A stretch of 32,373 nucleotides of DNA from Rhizophagus sp. LPA8_4_AMF (lineage: Eukaryota; Glomeromycota; Glomeromycetes; Glomerales; Glomeraceae). The notes under the pieces were generated by a model. That model worked only from the letters and a program-made list of their open reading frames with translations. It had not been told where the DNA came from and made no database searches. This document shows, piece after piece, positions 1 to 10,539 of this stretch. The DNA lies in contig JADRCO010000497.1 of NCBI GenBank assembly GCA_021464525.1, forward strand, positions 1 through 32,373, in the 5' to 3' direction. Every line of letters starts with the position of its first letter. Positions within the stretch are counted from its first letter, which is position 1. The position numbers were made by a program, and so were the translations under genes.

Positions 1-42
<42 letters not shown>

Positions 43-471
43 ATATATATTATATACTATAAACATTTTGTTACTTTGATTATATCAAGGTTATATATAT
101 ATAATATTATATATACACATTAGTTGTTTGTTTTGCAATTAGGAGGCTTTGCTGAAAAAAAATATAATTTACAAAATGTTAACGTTTTAATGATGGTAAA
201 CAAATTATTGAATAAATTGGCAAAGAAAAACTTAATTTTATTTATGTTTTATTATTCTTATTAAAAAAATAAATACAAATCGTTGATCTGTTTTTATCGT
301 TTTTTAAAAATCAATGTTTTTTTATTCTAAAGCTTTATTACTTATTTCCATCCATCACTTAATAACCATAAATTATATATATATATATACTATGTGTGTG
401 TGTGTTTTTTTTTATTCTAACTAAATTTTTGATTATTTTTATTTTTTATTTAAACAACTTCCTCCATCTAG
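1..471. other. AT-rich flank downstream of the WDR75 gene
   Basis: No gene is visible here. The window opens with a run of 41 T, and an (AT)n tract followed by a (TG)n tract lies at about 373-405. The stretch includes the 3' flank of the minus-strand gene that ends at 472. The opening T-run is a homopolymer and has no telomere repeat unit. Confidence 0.6.
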
Positions 472-3400
472 TTATGATTGCAAGAGTCTTTTCATTTTCT
501 TTTTAGTATTATTTAAAGTAAGATCATCTGATGAGTCCATTTCTCTTTTTTTGGACTTATGGTTAATAGAATTTGATTTACTGTTATGTTTACCATTTAC
601 TTTACCATTTCCATTTGTTTTAGGGAATGTGGGTTTCTTTTGTTCATCGTCATCTCGAATTTCATTAACCATATTTTGGTTCTTATCTTCTTTATGTTTA
701 TCATATTGTTCATTTTGTTGAAATGTGTTATTAATCACTGCTTGTACTGACGTTATTGGCGTTGATGTTCCATTAGTAACTTTAGTGATCTGTGTCTCAT
801 CTTCAACAGTGTGTTCATTTTTTTCATCATTATCATTATTTAAATCTACCGACTCATCTTTATTTGCATTTGATACCGGTTTTGCCGGTGTCGACAAATT
901 ATTTGATGTTTGATTAGCTGAAATATTATGATTTAATATTTTATTTATTAATTCAATTTTTAAATTAAAAAAAAAAATCTTATAATTCTTCCAAAAATAA
1001 ATCAAAATACCTTTCATAAATGATTTCTTTTTCTTTTTCTTTTTCTTATTAATTAGACTTTCTTTTTGCTTTTCTTCTTCGATATCAGATTCATCTACAT
1101 CGGACTCTTTTGATGATGATTGTTCCAAAGTCTAATGGGATTTATTTAAAAACATTATAAGCGCCAAAATTGCTAGAATCTTGAATCGTTATAGTATCTT
1201 TTCACTGCATTGAAATATGTTATTTAGCTAATTATAATATACCTTATTGTTATTTCCGAAAATATCTGAAAAATACGAATGCGATGTTTGTTCCAACTTT
1301 CGAGTTGAAACCTATATGAAGTCATAATGTAATTAATTAGATTTATTAGTATGTGTATAACAAAGTATAGATAAAAAAAATAAGTGTACATACCTTTGGT
1401 TTAATTGATGAAGGTTCGCCTAAAATATACATGTCATTCTTATCTGTAATATATAATATATTCGATTTTTGTTCGGACTGTGATGACTCTAAGTCATCTG
1501 AACGCCGAGGTAAGTAAGTCAATGATTTTACAATATGATTCACTTTATGAATTTGTAAAGGATCACGAATCTTTGGATTATAAACCATGAGCTTGCATTC
1601 TGTAAATAACAGAAAAACTTTAGAATTAAGAGAATACAATTTAACCTGAATAAATATACATTACCTTTCAAAAATCGGTTATTCCAAGCAACTACAAAAT
1701 CTGAACTATTTGGATCAAGGGCCGTCATTTCAACTTCCAATACATGTCTGTATAAAACTAATAAATATACAATCATTTGTCAATGTGTGAATATGTACAT
1801 GTAATTTGAATCAGTTAATATTAAAATGAAATTCTCACCTTCACATGTGTGAATATTCCAAACATAAAGAAAATTATCTGTTGCTGACACAAGAAATGGT
1901 TCATCATTCGTGAATAAAATGTGCTTCACATTTTCGCTACTCGGCATACATTGTAAATTTCGTTTAGGTGTATATGTAAAAGCATCCCACAAAGTTATTG
2001 TATTATTAAATGAGACTGCTAGTACAGATCCATCTTTTGAAACAGTAGCCGTTCTCGGGATAAATTTTTTGTAGGAACCAATAAAGACGCATGTCCAAAT
2101 GACTAAAATAAGAAGGGTGTTAAAGTTTAATAAAAATAACAGCTTAAAAAATGAAATATTTACCTGATTCTATGGAATCATCATCATCTATCTTATTTAA
2201 TTTCCATACTTTAAATTTGGTATCAAGACCAGTAGTAATGAAGTTTGGATCATCATCAGTTGTACCATTATGAAAACATAATGACAAGATATCCTCATGA
2301 TGAGGAAAATCAACACGACAATTCTGTTGATAAGTTTGTGAACTAGGATCAAAATGCCAAAATTTCAAGTATAATTCAGGAGTGTTAACACCATCATTTC
2401 TCGCATCAACCTAATATGATTTGATTGGAAATTTTTAATTTACTTTAAAAACTTATTTTATATAATCAAGCATTCAATTAGCAAATAATACTTACCGTTG
2501 CCATCCACTTCCCACTTTTAGAGAAACAAACGTGTTTCACATGATGACGGACTATTTCTTCCTCAAAAATTCTCGATACCCTATTCGTCACCGAGATCTC
2601 AAGCTCCATCACATGTCTATCCATGTAAGCATTATAAAACTGAATAGTTCCAGGATGACCATTAAGGACGACATCATAGTTTCTAGGCTCCAATACAAGA
2701 CCAGTAGACAATGGATTAACAAGAGACTCTTTTGTAAAGGAATATTATTAAAAATAATAATTTAATAAGGATAAGTATTTTAAAATTATTAATCCCTTAA
2801 TAAAAAATCATACGAAATTTAATTACCATGTTTTAATCCTTGTAAAGCCTGTTTGAAAGAATAATTAACCATGGATACCAATTTTATTGAATTATCCAAC
2901 AAACCGACTGCATATATAGTTTGATCAGGGCTAATCGAAATGTTCATAATTTCGGAACCAAGTCGTGGGATGAAAATAACGAAACTATCCTCAACACGCC
3001 ATATGCAAAGGACGGCTTCTTCACCACCGGATATTAAATAATTGCCTAAAATAAGAAAGTGATAACCAATTAAATAAATTGCCATTACTTTAGTCAAATA
3101 AAAACATAAATTAAATCAGCGAAAGGAAAATCACCATCACTTGAAAAAACGAGAGAATTAACTTTGTGCGCATGCCAATGGGACTCAGATGTTACAGGAT
3201 CTTCTAGTTGCGATTTTTCAAGGCAATACCTTAAATAAAATAAATTCGAATATATTCAGGAACATTGGCAATCTTATATGAAAATACGCGAATATTCAAA
3301 ATAAATAAAATAAATACCAGTAAGTAATTTTGCCGGATAAATCACCGATAGCAATAAACCCCTTATGCGAATTAATTGCAGCACAAGAAATTTTATTTGG

Positions 3401-4792
3401 ATGTTTATACCTAACAATTAAAAAATCAAACAGAAACAATATTTCTTTTTAAAAAAAAGAGAGACAATAATAAAATTTAGCAAATAAAACGACTCGGACA
3501 ATTTACGTACTTCGGCCAATTTTGAGTCGGCGTATCATTAATCGATTTCAAATCGATCACTCGAATTTCATGAGAAAAGGTAATAACTAATAAATCTCCA
3601 TTCTCACTAATTTCAATGCTAGTACAAGTACTGTTAGATTTACATATAAGAGAACTCTGAACAATATTTGATTGCTTATCAAATTTGATACTAAGTAATG
3701 CGTGTTTTACTTGTTTATTCCGCGAGCCTATTAATATTTAACAAGTTGAAAAATGAATAAAGTATTTAGCATATGGTTTATTTCATTCAAAATATGATTA
3801 ATACCTGTCTTGAGATCGACTTTTTGAGGTTCAGCAGTGACAATAAAAAATTGATCCGGATATGCATCATGCATCTCCATTCGAAGAATTGGCAAACCAA
3901 CACAATATTCCTACATATTGACATTTACAATTTAAAATCTAAATTTTTAAACAGATCATACTAATATATAATTACCTTTATAATACGCATATTATTATAG
4001 TTCCACAATTTGATAGTACCATCTAAAGACGCAGAATACAACTAATATAAAATAATAATGAGACGTTAAATTATCATCTGCTTATAAAAATAGCCAATTT
4101 GTCTTTTTACCTGATTAACATTGTTTGAGTCAATCCTTATAAAAGTTATATCGTTCTTATGGCCTCCCATTTCTGGTGTAATGGAAAATGTTTTGAGAAT
4201 ATCACCAGTCTCTACGCTGGCAACTTTAATGGTGTTTGAACAATAACAGAAAAAATATCTAGTGTAGGAAAAAAGTAAGAACTATTATTAGCAATACGTC
4301 ATTATCAATTATTGTTATTTGCAATTGATTAATTCATGTCTGTAAAATTTTTTCATATCTAAAATAATAAATCAGCCACTTATATGTGGAGAAAAAAAAT
4401 TTAATCAATTTATGTTTAACATGTTACAATTAAATATACTTTGAATCTTTAAAAAAAAATTCATCTTGGATTTACGAAGATTAAATTAAATCGTCGGATT
4501 ATAATATCGTCTATATAACGAACTTAAATAACAACTAACATACTAATATTAGAAAGAAAGAACCGACTACTCACTTAGAATCCTTTGAAAACACTACAGG
4601 ACGATCGATAAATCGTCCACCTAGCATTTTTTGGACTTCCAATCTTACAGTCCTTTTCCGTTTTGTATCTTTATTATTATTTATTTGTTTCTGACTTTTA
4701 TTACAATCTTTGAATTCATGCGATGGGTTAGATGGATTACGTGCAGATCGAACCTTAGGATTTTTAGAATTTGGCTGTTGCAGTTCAATCAT
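472..4792 (-). CDS. UTP17: WDR75/Utp17 (Nan1) WD40-repeat U3 snoRNP protein, 16 exons
   Basis: Gene model (minus strand, first to last exon): 4792-4575, 4258-4111, 4041-3976, 3910-3805, 3727-3511, 3410-3318, 3229-3135, 3045-2827, 2728-2496, 2410-2164, 2102-1839, 1757-1665, 1599-1394, 1311-1243, 1131-1011, 917-472. All introns are GT-AG and all phases agree, giving 946 aa (human WDR75 is about 830). The product belongs to the t-UTP/UTP-A part of the nucleolar small-subunit processome, needed for pre-18S rRNA processing and linked to Pol I transcription. Seen in the sequence: a basic N-terminus, then WD-type blades such as LYSASLDGTIKLWNY (residues about 123-137), GGEEAVLCIW, LNGHPGTIQFYN, TGLDTKFKVWK and LVSATDNFLYVW, in the order of WDR75. 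The tail is acidic, then Lys-rich, with several likely nuclear localisation signals. The last intron (918-1010, 93 nt) has no stop and stays in frame if retained. Confidence 0.9.
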
Positions 4793-5749
4793 GGTGAATT
4801 TTTTGATTATATTTTGTTTGGAGCTTTTTCGAAATTATTTTGGTGATATAATTTTTGGATAATCAAGTTGTTTTTTGCTTGATAAATGACGTTTAAATTA
4901 AATTTATTAGTTTTTTCTTTTTTTAACTGTGAAAGAAACAAACTAAGCTTTGAGGGTTAGCAATAATTCTTTTCTTTAAAAAAATTGTTTTCAAAAAAAT
5001 GCAATTGAAGAAAATTAAAATCAAGCCTGAAACAAAAAGAGAATTTGTATGAAATAACATATTACAATTTTTAAGCGTTTTTACAAATCGGTCAAATATA
5101 GAGAGTATAAAACTCACTCTGACAACGATGAGAAAAAAAAATTTTTTTTTTAAAAAAAAAAAATTTTAAATTTATGAAAAATGATTGGCTAAATTTTTTT
5201 GATCAAAATTTGACGATCACAGATCTAATTTTAAATCCTCCAACTAAAGTTGGCAAAAATTATATATGCAATAGTGTAGATTAAATTTTTTATTCTAAAC
5301 TTGTTATTGCAGTTCTCAGAATTCACATGGAAACTCTTTTTACTTAACACGAATAATATCTTTCCAATTCCATTGTTCGCGTCAAATTTATTTACTATTC
5401 ATAATTCAAATGGCGTTGATGCCATGTTGCTTAAACAGTGCTTAATTCACATGGCTGAATTTGCCAATTGGCAAAATTCATTTTTCACTATAGCATGAAA
5501 TGAATCCGATCTAGTAGAAACTTTAGTTATTACATTGTTATGATGCAGATTATCAGAAAAACATGTTCGAGGATTTAATACAAATAAATTAATTATTTTA
5601 TACCGATAGGATTTATAAAAATATGAATGATTATTTAAAATATTGATTATCCTATTTAGGTAAATGTAATTTTATTTTCAATAATTATTATAAGTATTAC
5701 GTTATTTGTCTATATTAAAAAGATTATCCGAAGAAAAATTATATTTAAA
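4793..5749. other. Non-coding flank upstream of the WDR75 gene
   Basis: This stretch holds the promoter side of the minus-strand WDR75 gene. A strong A/T self-complementary tract (A9, T10, A12 at 5133-5163) could fold. A short open frame at 5301-5498 shows no recognisable motif. No other gene was seen. Confidence 0.5.
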
Positions 5750-7110
5750 GAATTATATTATACTTCGAAGGCAAAAACTCGAATATGGAGAATAGAAGTA
5801 TTAAACTTAATTCCACTTCTTGGTCCATTACATGTTTCCCTCAATATTCGTGAGTTGATTTTTAATTTTCATCCTATAAAGGAATATTTGGATAAAAAAC
5901 CGCAAAGCCAAGACCTTGACGTATTAACCTTCTACCTTATCTGGCGCATGCAGGGTGGAATATCATAAAACCTAATATTTTCGCACAATTTGGACAATCA
6001 AAAAGATCTTAGATATCGCACATTTGTAGAGTTGTTGGACAATTTATTTCTTACTACACTAGAAGTATATGCTGTATTGTTTCGCGGAAATAATTTAATA
6101 CATTGAAACATTAAAACAATATTTTCGCCTATGGAAAGTAATGAGAAGATTTGGACGAAAAAATTATGATAATGCCTTGATATCCGATATTCAATACTGG
6201 GTTTAATTCAACAGCCTATTATCAATACTCTTAGATCTCAATTGTGAACCTTTGATGAATATCCAATTGAATGTTTTCATAGCTTAGTTTGAAGACGTAC
6301 ATCTGGAAAAGTATCATCAAAATGATAATGATTGTGCACAATCATTTGCATCTAATCGTTCATATCTAAAATTGGATTTGATAGCAAAACAGTCAACAAT
6401 ATCTCTCTTGAAATTTCTGAGAAAATTTGAAATAATAAGAGAGAAAAATTGAAGGCACAAGAATCAATAAAGTATTTTACTATCTTCCTCTACTTACTAA
6501 AAATTTCCTATCGGAGCATTGCCAACAGGTTTTATAATTGCAAGACTGGGTTCTGGCTCGGTGGATGAGAGGAATGATAACCTGTAACAATAATATTATA
6601 GACAATGTAAACAAGCATATCACCGGGAATGTTTTACGAAAATGGGATCGAAATGCATTTATTGTTTTCAACATCCATTGATAAATTATTATCTTTTCTC
6701 TTGGGATTTCTGTAACATACAAAAGAAGATTGTGAGTAAAGATCCTTAACATAGGGAAGGTACGTAGCCGATTCCCCTCCAGAATCAGCGGACATTAATC
6801 AAAAAAACCTTGTAGATAATGTGCATGTCGCAGAGCTAATGAGAGATGCAAACTTATTAGAGTTAAGTCATATGTCGTAACTAGTTAAGTCATATAAAGA
6901 CGTATGGACGTAATTTTAAAGTCATATCGCTCTTCTTCCCTGTAGCCGCAGGAAACAGGGCGTAGCACACTTCCTATGCTCGTTAGCGTGCTTGAAAATG
7001 AATTTGGTTCAACCTTACCTGCTGAGAATGATACTTCACTTGACCAAGCAGGAAAATTGATGGCAACAAAGATATTTGCAAAGAATTATCAAAGAAAATT
7101 TCAGGTATAA
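5750..7110 (+). pseudogene. Decayed copy of a multicopy fungal gene family with DEYP/FHS motif and C-terminal RING-like finger
   Basis: Several frames, linked by frameshifts and in-frame stops, read as one protein. In order: WRIEVLNLIPLLGPLHVSLN (about 5787-5846), FVELLDNLFLTTLEVYAVLF (about 6025-6084), RRFGRKNYDNALISDIQYW (about 6142-6198), FDEYPIECFHSLV (about 6250-6288), YLPLLTKNF (about 6480-6506), LPTGFII (about 6518-6538), then a Cys/His segment HRECFTKMGSKCIYC (about 6620-6664) like the second half of a RING/treble-clef finger. Two tail blocks follow (ESADINQKNLVDNVHVAEL; LPMLVSVLENEFGSTLPAE), the last ending at a possible GT donor near 7105. I recall this motif order from a large dispersed family in Rhizophagus genomes; that is memory, not a search. 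Function is unknown, and it may be transposon-derived. Confidence 0.5.
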
Positions 7111-7549
7111 ATTAATTTATTAGGATAAAATAATTATGATGCCTAGCAGCCCCAAGCTTTTGTTTTGAATGTAAATTCGTTTTCACAAATACAACAGTAA
7201 AGAAGTTTACAATAATAAGATTTACAATTTTTTGATACATTAACGAAAAATGAAAAATAATCAAGAATAACTTCAAAGATTGTAAGAACTTTTCATAAAT
7301 ACTTATTACATTAAGGAATAAATAAACAAATAAATGATATCGATATAAATTTCTTTAATTTTTTTTAAGCCGTCGCAATGATTTTGAATCCCGAATAAAC
7401 CACACTTTTTGTATTACTAATCTACTTGATGATTTATACAGTTCCACAATTTTTAAACCAAATATAAGGAAAAATAACTTTAATAAACACAGTTCTATCA
7501 ATAACTCAACATTCTTAAATAAAAACCACCAATTTTTATAAACCTGGCT
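7111..7549. other. AT-rich spacer before the IS607-like element
   Basis: No gene or convincing repeat was recognised. The left boundary of the IS607-type element should lie here or at its right edge. It cannot be placed because such elements have no terminal inverted repeats. Confidence 0.4.
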
Positions 7550-8215
7550 CAGGACAAGATCACCTACCAAAGTGCAAGTAAAATCCAAGAGACGTATGAC
7601 GTCTCAGTTGAAACATTGTGATGATGGGCCAACTCCAAAAAAATCGCTATTGTCAGTGGAAAATGACTCTATTCAATTACAGACATATGAGGAATCTTTA
7701 GAGATAACCAACAGACACAATCCACTCAAAAGGCAAAGATCTGTTACACCAGGGTCAGTTCAGAACACCAGCGAAATGACCTTGAACGACAAATCACAAA
7801 TCTCCGACAGCACTACCTAGAGTACGAAATTGTCAGCGACATCAGTTCAGGACTCAACTGGAAACGCAGAGGTTTTGTTGCCCTTCTGGAACGAATACAC
7901 ACAGGAGGAATCAAAGAAGTTGTGGTTACCCGAAAGGTTTGAGTTTCTTTTTATTTACTTTGATTTTTATTGTCTTTATTATTTTACTAACGTATTTATT
8001 AGGACCGATTGTGTCAATTTGGATTTGACCTTGTGGAATGGATCTTTGAAAAGAATGGAATTCAGCTCATAGTACTCGGTATAGATATCAGTGCTGAAAG
8101 TAGTAAAGCAGGAGAACTTGCGAAAGATTTGCTCTCGATTGTCACGGTATTTGTAGTAAGATATAACGGAATGCGTTCTGCCGCCAACCATAGAAAAAGA
8201 CAAAAACAAGCTTAA
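7550..8215 (+). pseudogene. IS607-family TnpA serine recombinase (HTH plus resolvase domain), interrupted by an intron
   Basis: IS607 TnpA proteins are small serine recombinases that move the element through a circular intermediate. One frame runs 7550-7936 and continues at 8003-8215 after removal of a 66-nt intron. N-terminal part: SASKIQETYDVSVETL then WANSKKIAIV and LYSITDI, the layout of a MerR-like helix-turn-helix. It carries TGA codons at 7619-7621, 7622-7624, 7664-7666 and 7688-7690, mostly where the family has Arg (CGA to TGA). From 7691 the catalytic domain is open for 152 codons: KICYTRVSSEHQRNDLERQ, with the expected nucleophilic Ser at 7757-7759, then SDISSGLNWKRRGF, EVVVTRK, (intron), DRLCQFGFDLVEWIFEKNG and KDLLSIVTVFVVRYNGMRSA. 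The original ATG was not found. The 3' end overlaps the Fanzor frame, as tnpA/tnpB often do in IS607. Likely dead as a full-length protein; whether the catalytic half is expressed is unknown. Confidence 0.85.
7937..8002 (+). other. Spliceosomal intron inside the IS607 TnpA gene
   Basis: The 66-nt segment begins with GT after CGA AAG and ends with AG before GAC CGA. A canonical TACTAAC branch-point motif lies near 7985-7991, about 12 nt before the acceptor. Removing it joins EVVVTRK to DRLCQFGF, the uninterrupted conserved block of IS607 recombinases. Its size and borders match the introns of the neighbouring host genes. Confidence 0.8.
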
Positions 8216-9266
8216 AAAGAACAAGAATTCCAAAATCCCAGCAGGCAAGACACAACGTATCTGTCTCTTTCCTATGCAAGAAGAGAAGCTAATACTTAAG
8301 CATTGGATGGGAATAGCGTGATGAACTTACAATCGGTATTTTATTGCAGTAAAAAAAAGGGCATCGTGCGGACAAAAAAAGCTCTGTGGGCATAATATCT
8401 CAACGCCGCAAATTTCAATAATACCAAACTTAAATAGGTCCTTGAAATTCCCTATGATATTCGTGATAAAGTGATGAATGGTTTACTTAAATTATATTTA
8501 ACAAATTTTACTGCAAAATAGACGAAATCTAAAATAAAATTTCGTTTTAAGAAAGATTAATAACAATTTATTACAATTCTTTCAAAACACTGGAGTAGAT
8601 CTAGAGGAGTTTATACATTTATTTGTAAGATGAAGTCAGCCAAAAATCTCCCAGTAGAGCTCAATTATAATACATGACTTGTTTTAGATCAGCTTGGAAA
8701 ATTTTATCTTTATATTTCTCAACCACTTAAAATATGGGCTAAAAATCAAGGTCTTACATAATCAGAAGATGCAGTGATCATACTACCCTGGCATATGTAC
8801 GTTCATATCAGAATATGATCCAAGTGGGCGAGCTATAGAATGGAGAAAGAATGATATTAGTAGAATTTATCAATTTTCTTACATATATGACAAGATTCAA
8901 AATAAACGTAACTCTATTCATGAAAAAGTAGCCAAATGAAAGCACTATAAACTTCACAAGGTCATACTTCGTATATATAAAAAATCCATTCTCTTATTAA
9001 CGATTGTCATCACAAACTTGCCAAATGGTTGTGTCAAAATTATCGTATTATTTTATTGTCTGAGTTTAAGACACAGGAAATGGATAGACATGAAAAATAG
9101 CAGATTCGTTCTAAGACTGCATAAATAATGTTAACATGGTCTCATTTCTGATTTCACCAATTTCTTCTACATAAGATCATGTATATCTATGGTGTCAGGT
9201 AATTGTATATACTAAAGAATATACCAGTAAAACATGTGAATGCTGTGGTCATATCCATCAAAAATT

Positions 9267-10311
9267 GCATGTCTGAAATGTATGCCAGGTTGACAGCGCT
9301 GTCGGCGTATATACTGTGCTACTGATCTTGACTTGTGTGGCATAGTACGATCAGCTTATTAATTTGTTTATTATCTGCTATTTGAAGTAAAATTACTTTC
9401 TCTTTTCTTTTCCCATCTATTTTTATTTTATATTTTTAAAATTTGCTAAAACAATAATAAAAAACGTTAAAGTAATAAAAAAAATAAACATTTTGAAAAG
9501 TTTAAGTATAGAATATTGTTAATGTTTTTTTTCTTATAATATATGCATTTTTTTATAGATTTCTCTTTAGTCAAATGAAACAAGTCTTAAGAAATCAAGT
9601 AGAGTTATTAACAAATATAAAAATACTCATGTATTATTAGTTTTTATTAATATTTCTTAAATTTTAGCAAAAAACACGAAAAACAGATATTTATTAATTA
9701 AAATACTATTCTATATTTATTTTTTTCATTTTTATAGCGTAATTTCAGTGCTTAGCAAAATGAAATAGGTTTAGAAAGCTTAAGTAATGTTCAACATGTA
9801 TGGAACCTACCAAATGCTAATTTTTATTAAGATAGCTTGAATATTCACCAAAATATAAACATTTTTGTGTGAAATTAATTATATACGTGGTTGATTTTAA
9901 GCATAGTTTTGTACTTTTATTATATGAAACAAGCTGTAAAGTCAAGTAAATTCATTCTGCAGATGTAGAATTATTTAGATATTAATTTTTGTCAAGCTGG
10001 TTCAAATATTTATAAAATAATTAGCGTTTTTTACTAAAATTATTTTCTTTAAAAATAGAGTTTGTTTATTTGTTCATTAAATTTAATAAAATTGTAAAAA
10101 AATAATCTTTTAAATATTCCTATTATAAAAGTAATAAAATAATTTTTTTTATTATTATATCTTAAGAAAAAATACTACCTTTTTTTCATTTTTTTTCTAA
10201 ATCTTTATTTTTTTTCTAAGATGTGAAGTGGTATAGCGCTATATGTAGCATGTGATCAGGAGCTGTGATGCAGTATATGCGCCATCAACCTGGCACACAT
10301 TTCAGATGTGC
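9267..10311. mobile_element. Non-autonomous DNA transposon with TIRs, inserted in the Fanzor gene (copy 1)
   Basis: The two ends are inverted repeats. The left end begins GCATGTCTGAAATGTATGCC and the right end, read in reverse, GCACATCTGAAATGTGTGCC. Similarity continues about 35 bp and then imperfectly further inward. The flanks tcaaaaatt (9258-9266) and tcgaaaatt (10312-10320) match at 8 of 9 positions and look like a 9-bp target-site duplication. Removing the element and one flank restores the Fanzor reading frame across the zinc ribbon. There is no transposase frame inside. Long TIRs and a 9-bp duplication suggest a Mutator-like (MULE) element; this class call is tentative. Confidence 0.8.
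9551..10020 (+). repeat. Degenerate tandem repeat, about 175-bp unit, inside TIR element copy 1
   Basis: Three diverged units can be aligned by eye. Anchors are AAATGAAACAAG or AAATGAAATAGG at about 9573, 9757 and 9922, each followed by an AAGTA-rich stretch and a tTTTTATTAAkAT block. The spacing is 184 and 165 bp. Only the first unit is shared with element copy 2. Confidence 0.4.
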
Positions 10312-10345
10312 TCGAAAATTAGGTGAATCCAAAATATTTTATTGC

Positions 10346-10353
10346 CTTAGTTG
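10346..10353 (+). repeat. 8-bp target-site duplication of the small nested element (left)
   Basis: cttagttg here pairs with cctagttg at 10540-10547 (7 of 8 identical). The host Fanzor codons TGC CTT AGT TG resume as TGT GCA GCT GAG after the right copy, so the Fanzor frame is restored when the insert is removed. Confidence 0.6.
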
Positions 10354-10539
10354 TATACATGCTGCCCAAATTCAAAATTGCCAATCCAAATCCCAAATCC
10401 TAAATTCCAAATCCCAAATCCCAAATTTTTCATATAGTGCCAAATTTCAAATTCCAAATTAATTTATTATAGCCCAAATTTCAAATTCCAAATCCCAATC
10501 CCAAATCCCAAATTATATTGAATTTTGGCAACATGTATA
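10354..10539. mobile_element. Small TIR element (186 bp) filled with CAAATCC-type repeats, nested in the Fanzor zinc ribbon
   Basis: The left end TATACATGCTGCCCAAATTC and the right end read in reverse, TATACATGTTGCCAAAATTC, form a TIR of about 20 bp with two mismatches. Flanks form an 8-bp duplication. The interior is a degenerate array of CAAATCC, CAAATTC and CCCAAAT units (about 10366-10515). It splits the second CxxC block of the Fanzor from the DRDINGT motif. No coding capacity; hAT-like by duplication length, tentatively. Confidence 0.65.

Noticed and set aside
1..41. Opening T-run as a telomere or poly(A) gene tail
   Set aside because: There is no TTAGGG-type unit and no evidence of a processed transcript; it is a homopolymer, possibly an assembly edge.
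1600..1650. Alternative acceptor (upstream AG near 1647) for WDR75 exon 13
   Set aside because: Joining there gives an immediate TAA in the required phase; the acceptor before 1599 keeps the frame.
6480..6752. Minus-strand 90-codon open frame
   Set aside because: It is a shadow of the plus-strand RING-like remnant (HRECF, KCIYC).
7572..8072. Two plus-strand open frames (82 and 80 codons) as separate genes
   Set aside because: They are in another frame over TnpA. The overlapping frame matches IS607 HTH and resolvase motifs and splices correctly.
10366..10515. CAAATCC array as a CRISPR array
   Set aside because: Units are 6-8 bp without spacers, the host is eukaryotic, and the array sits inside a small TIR element.
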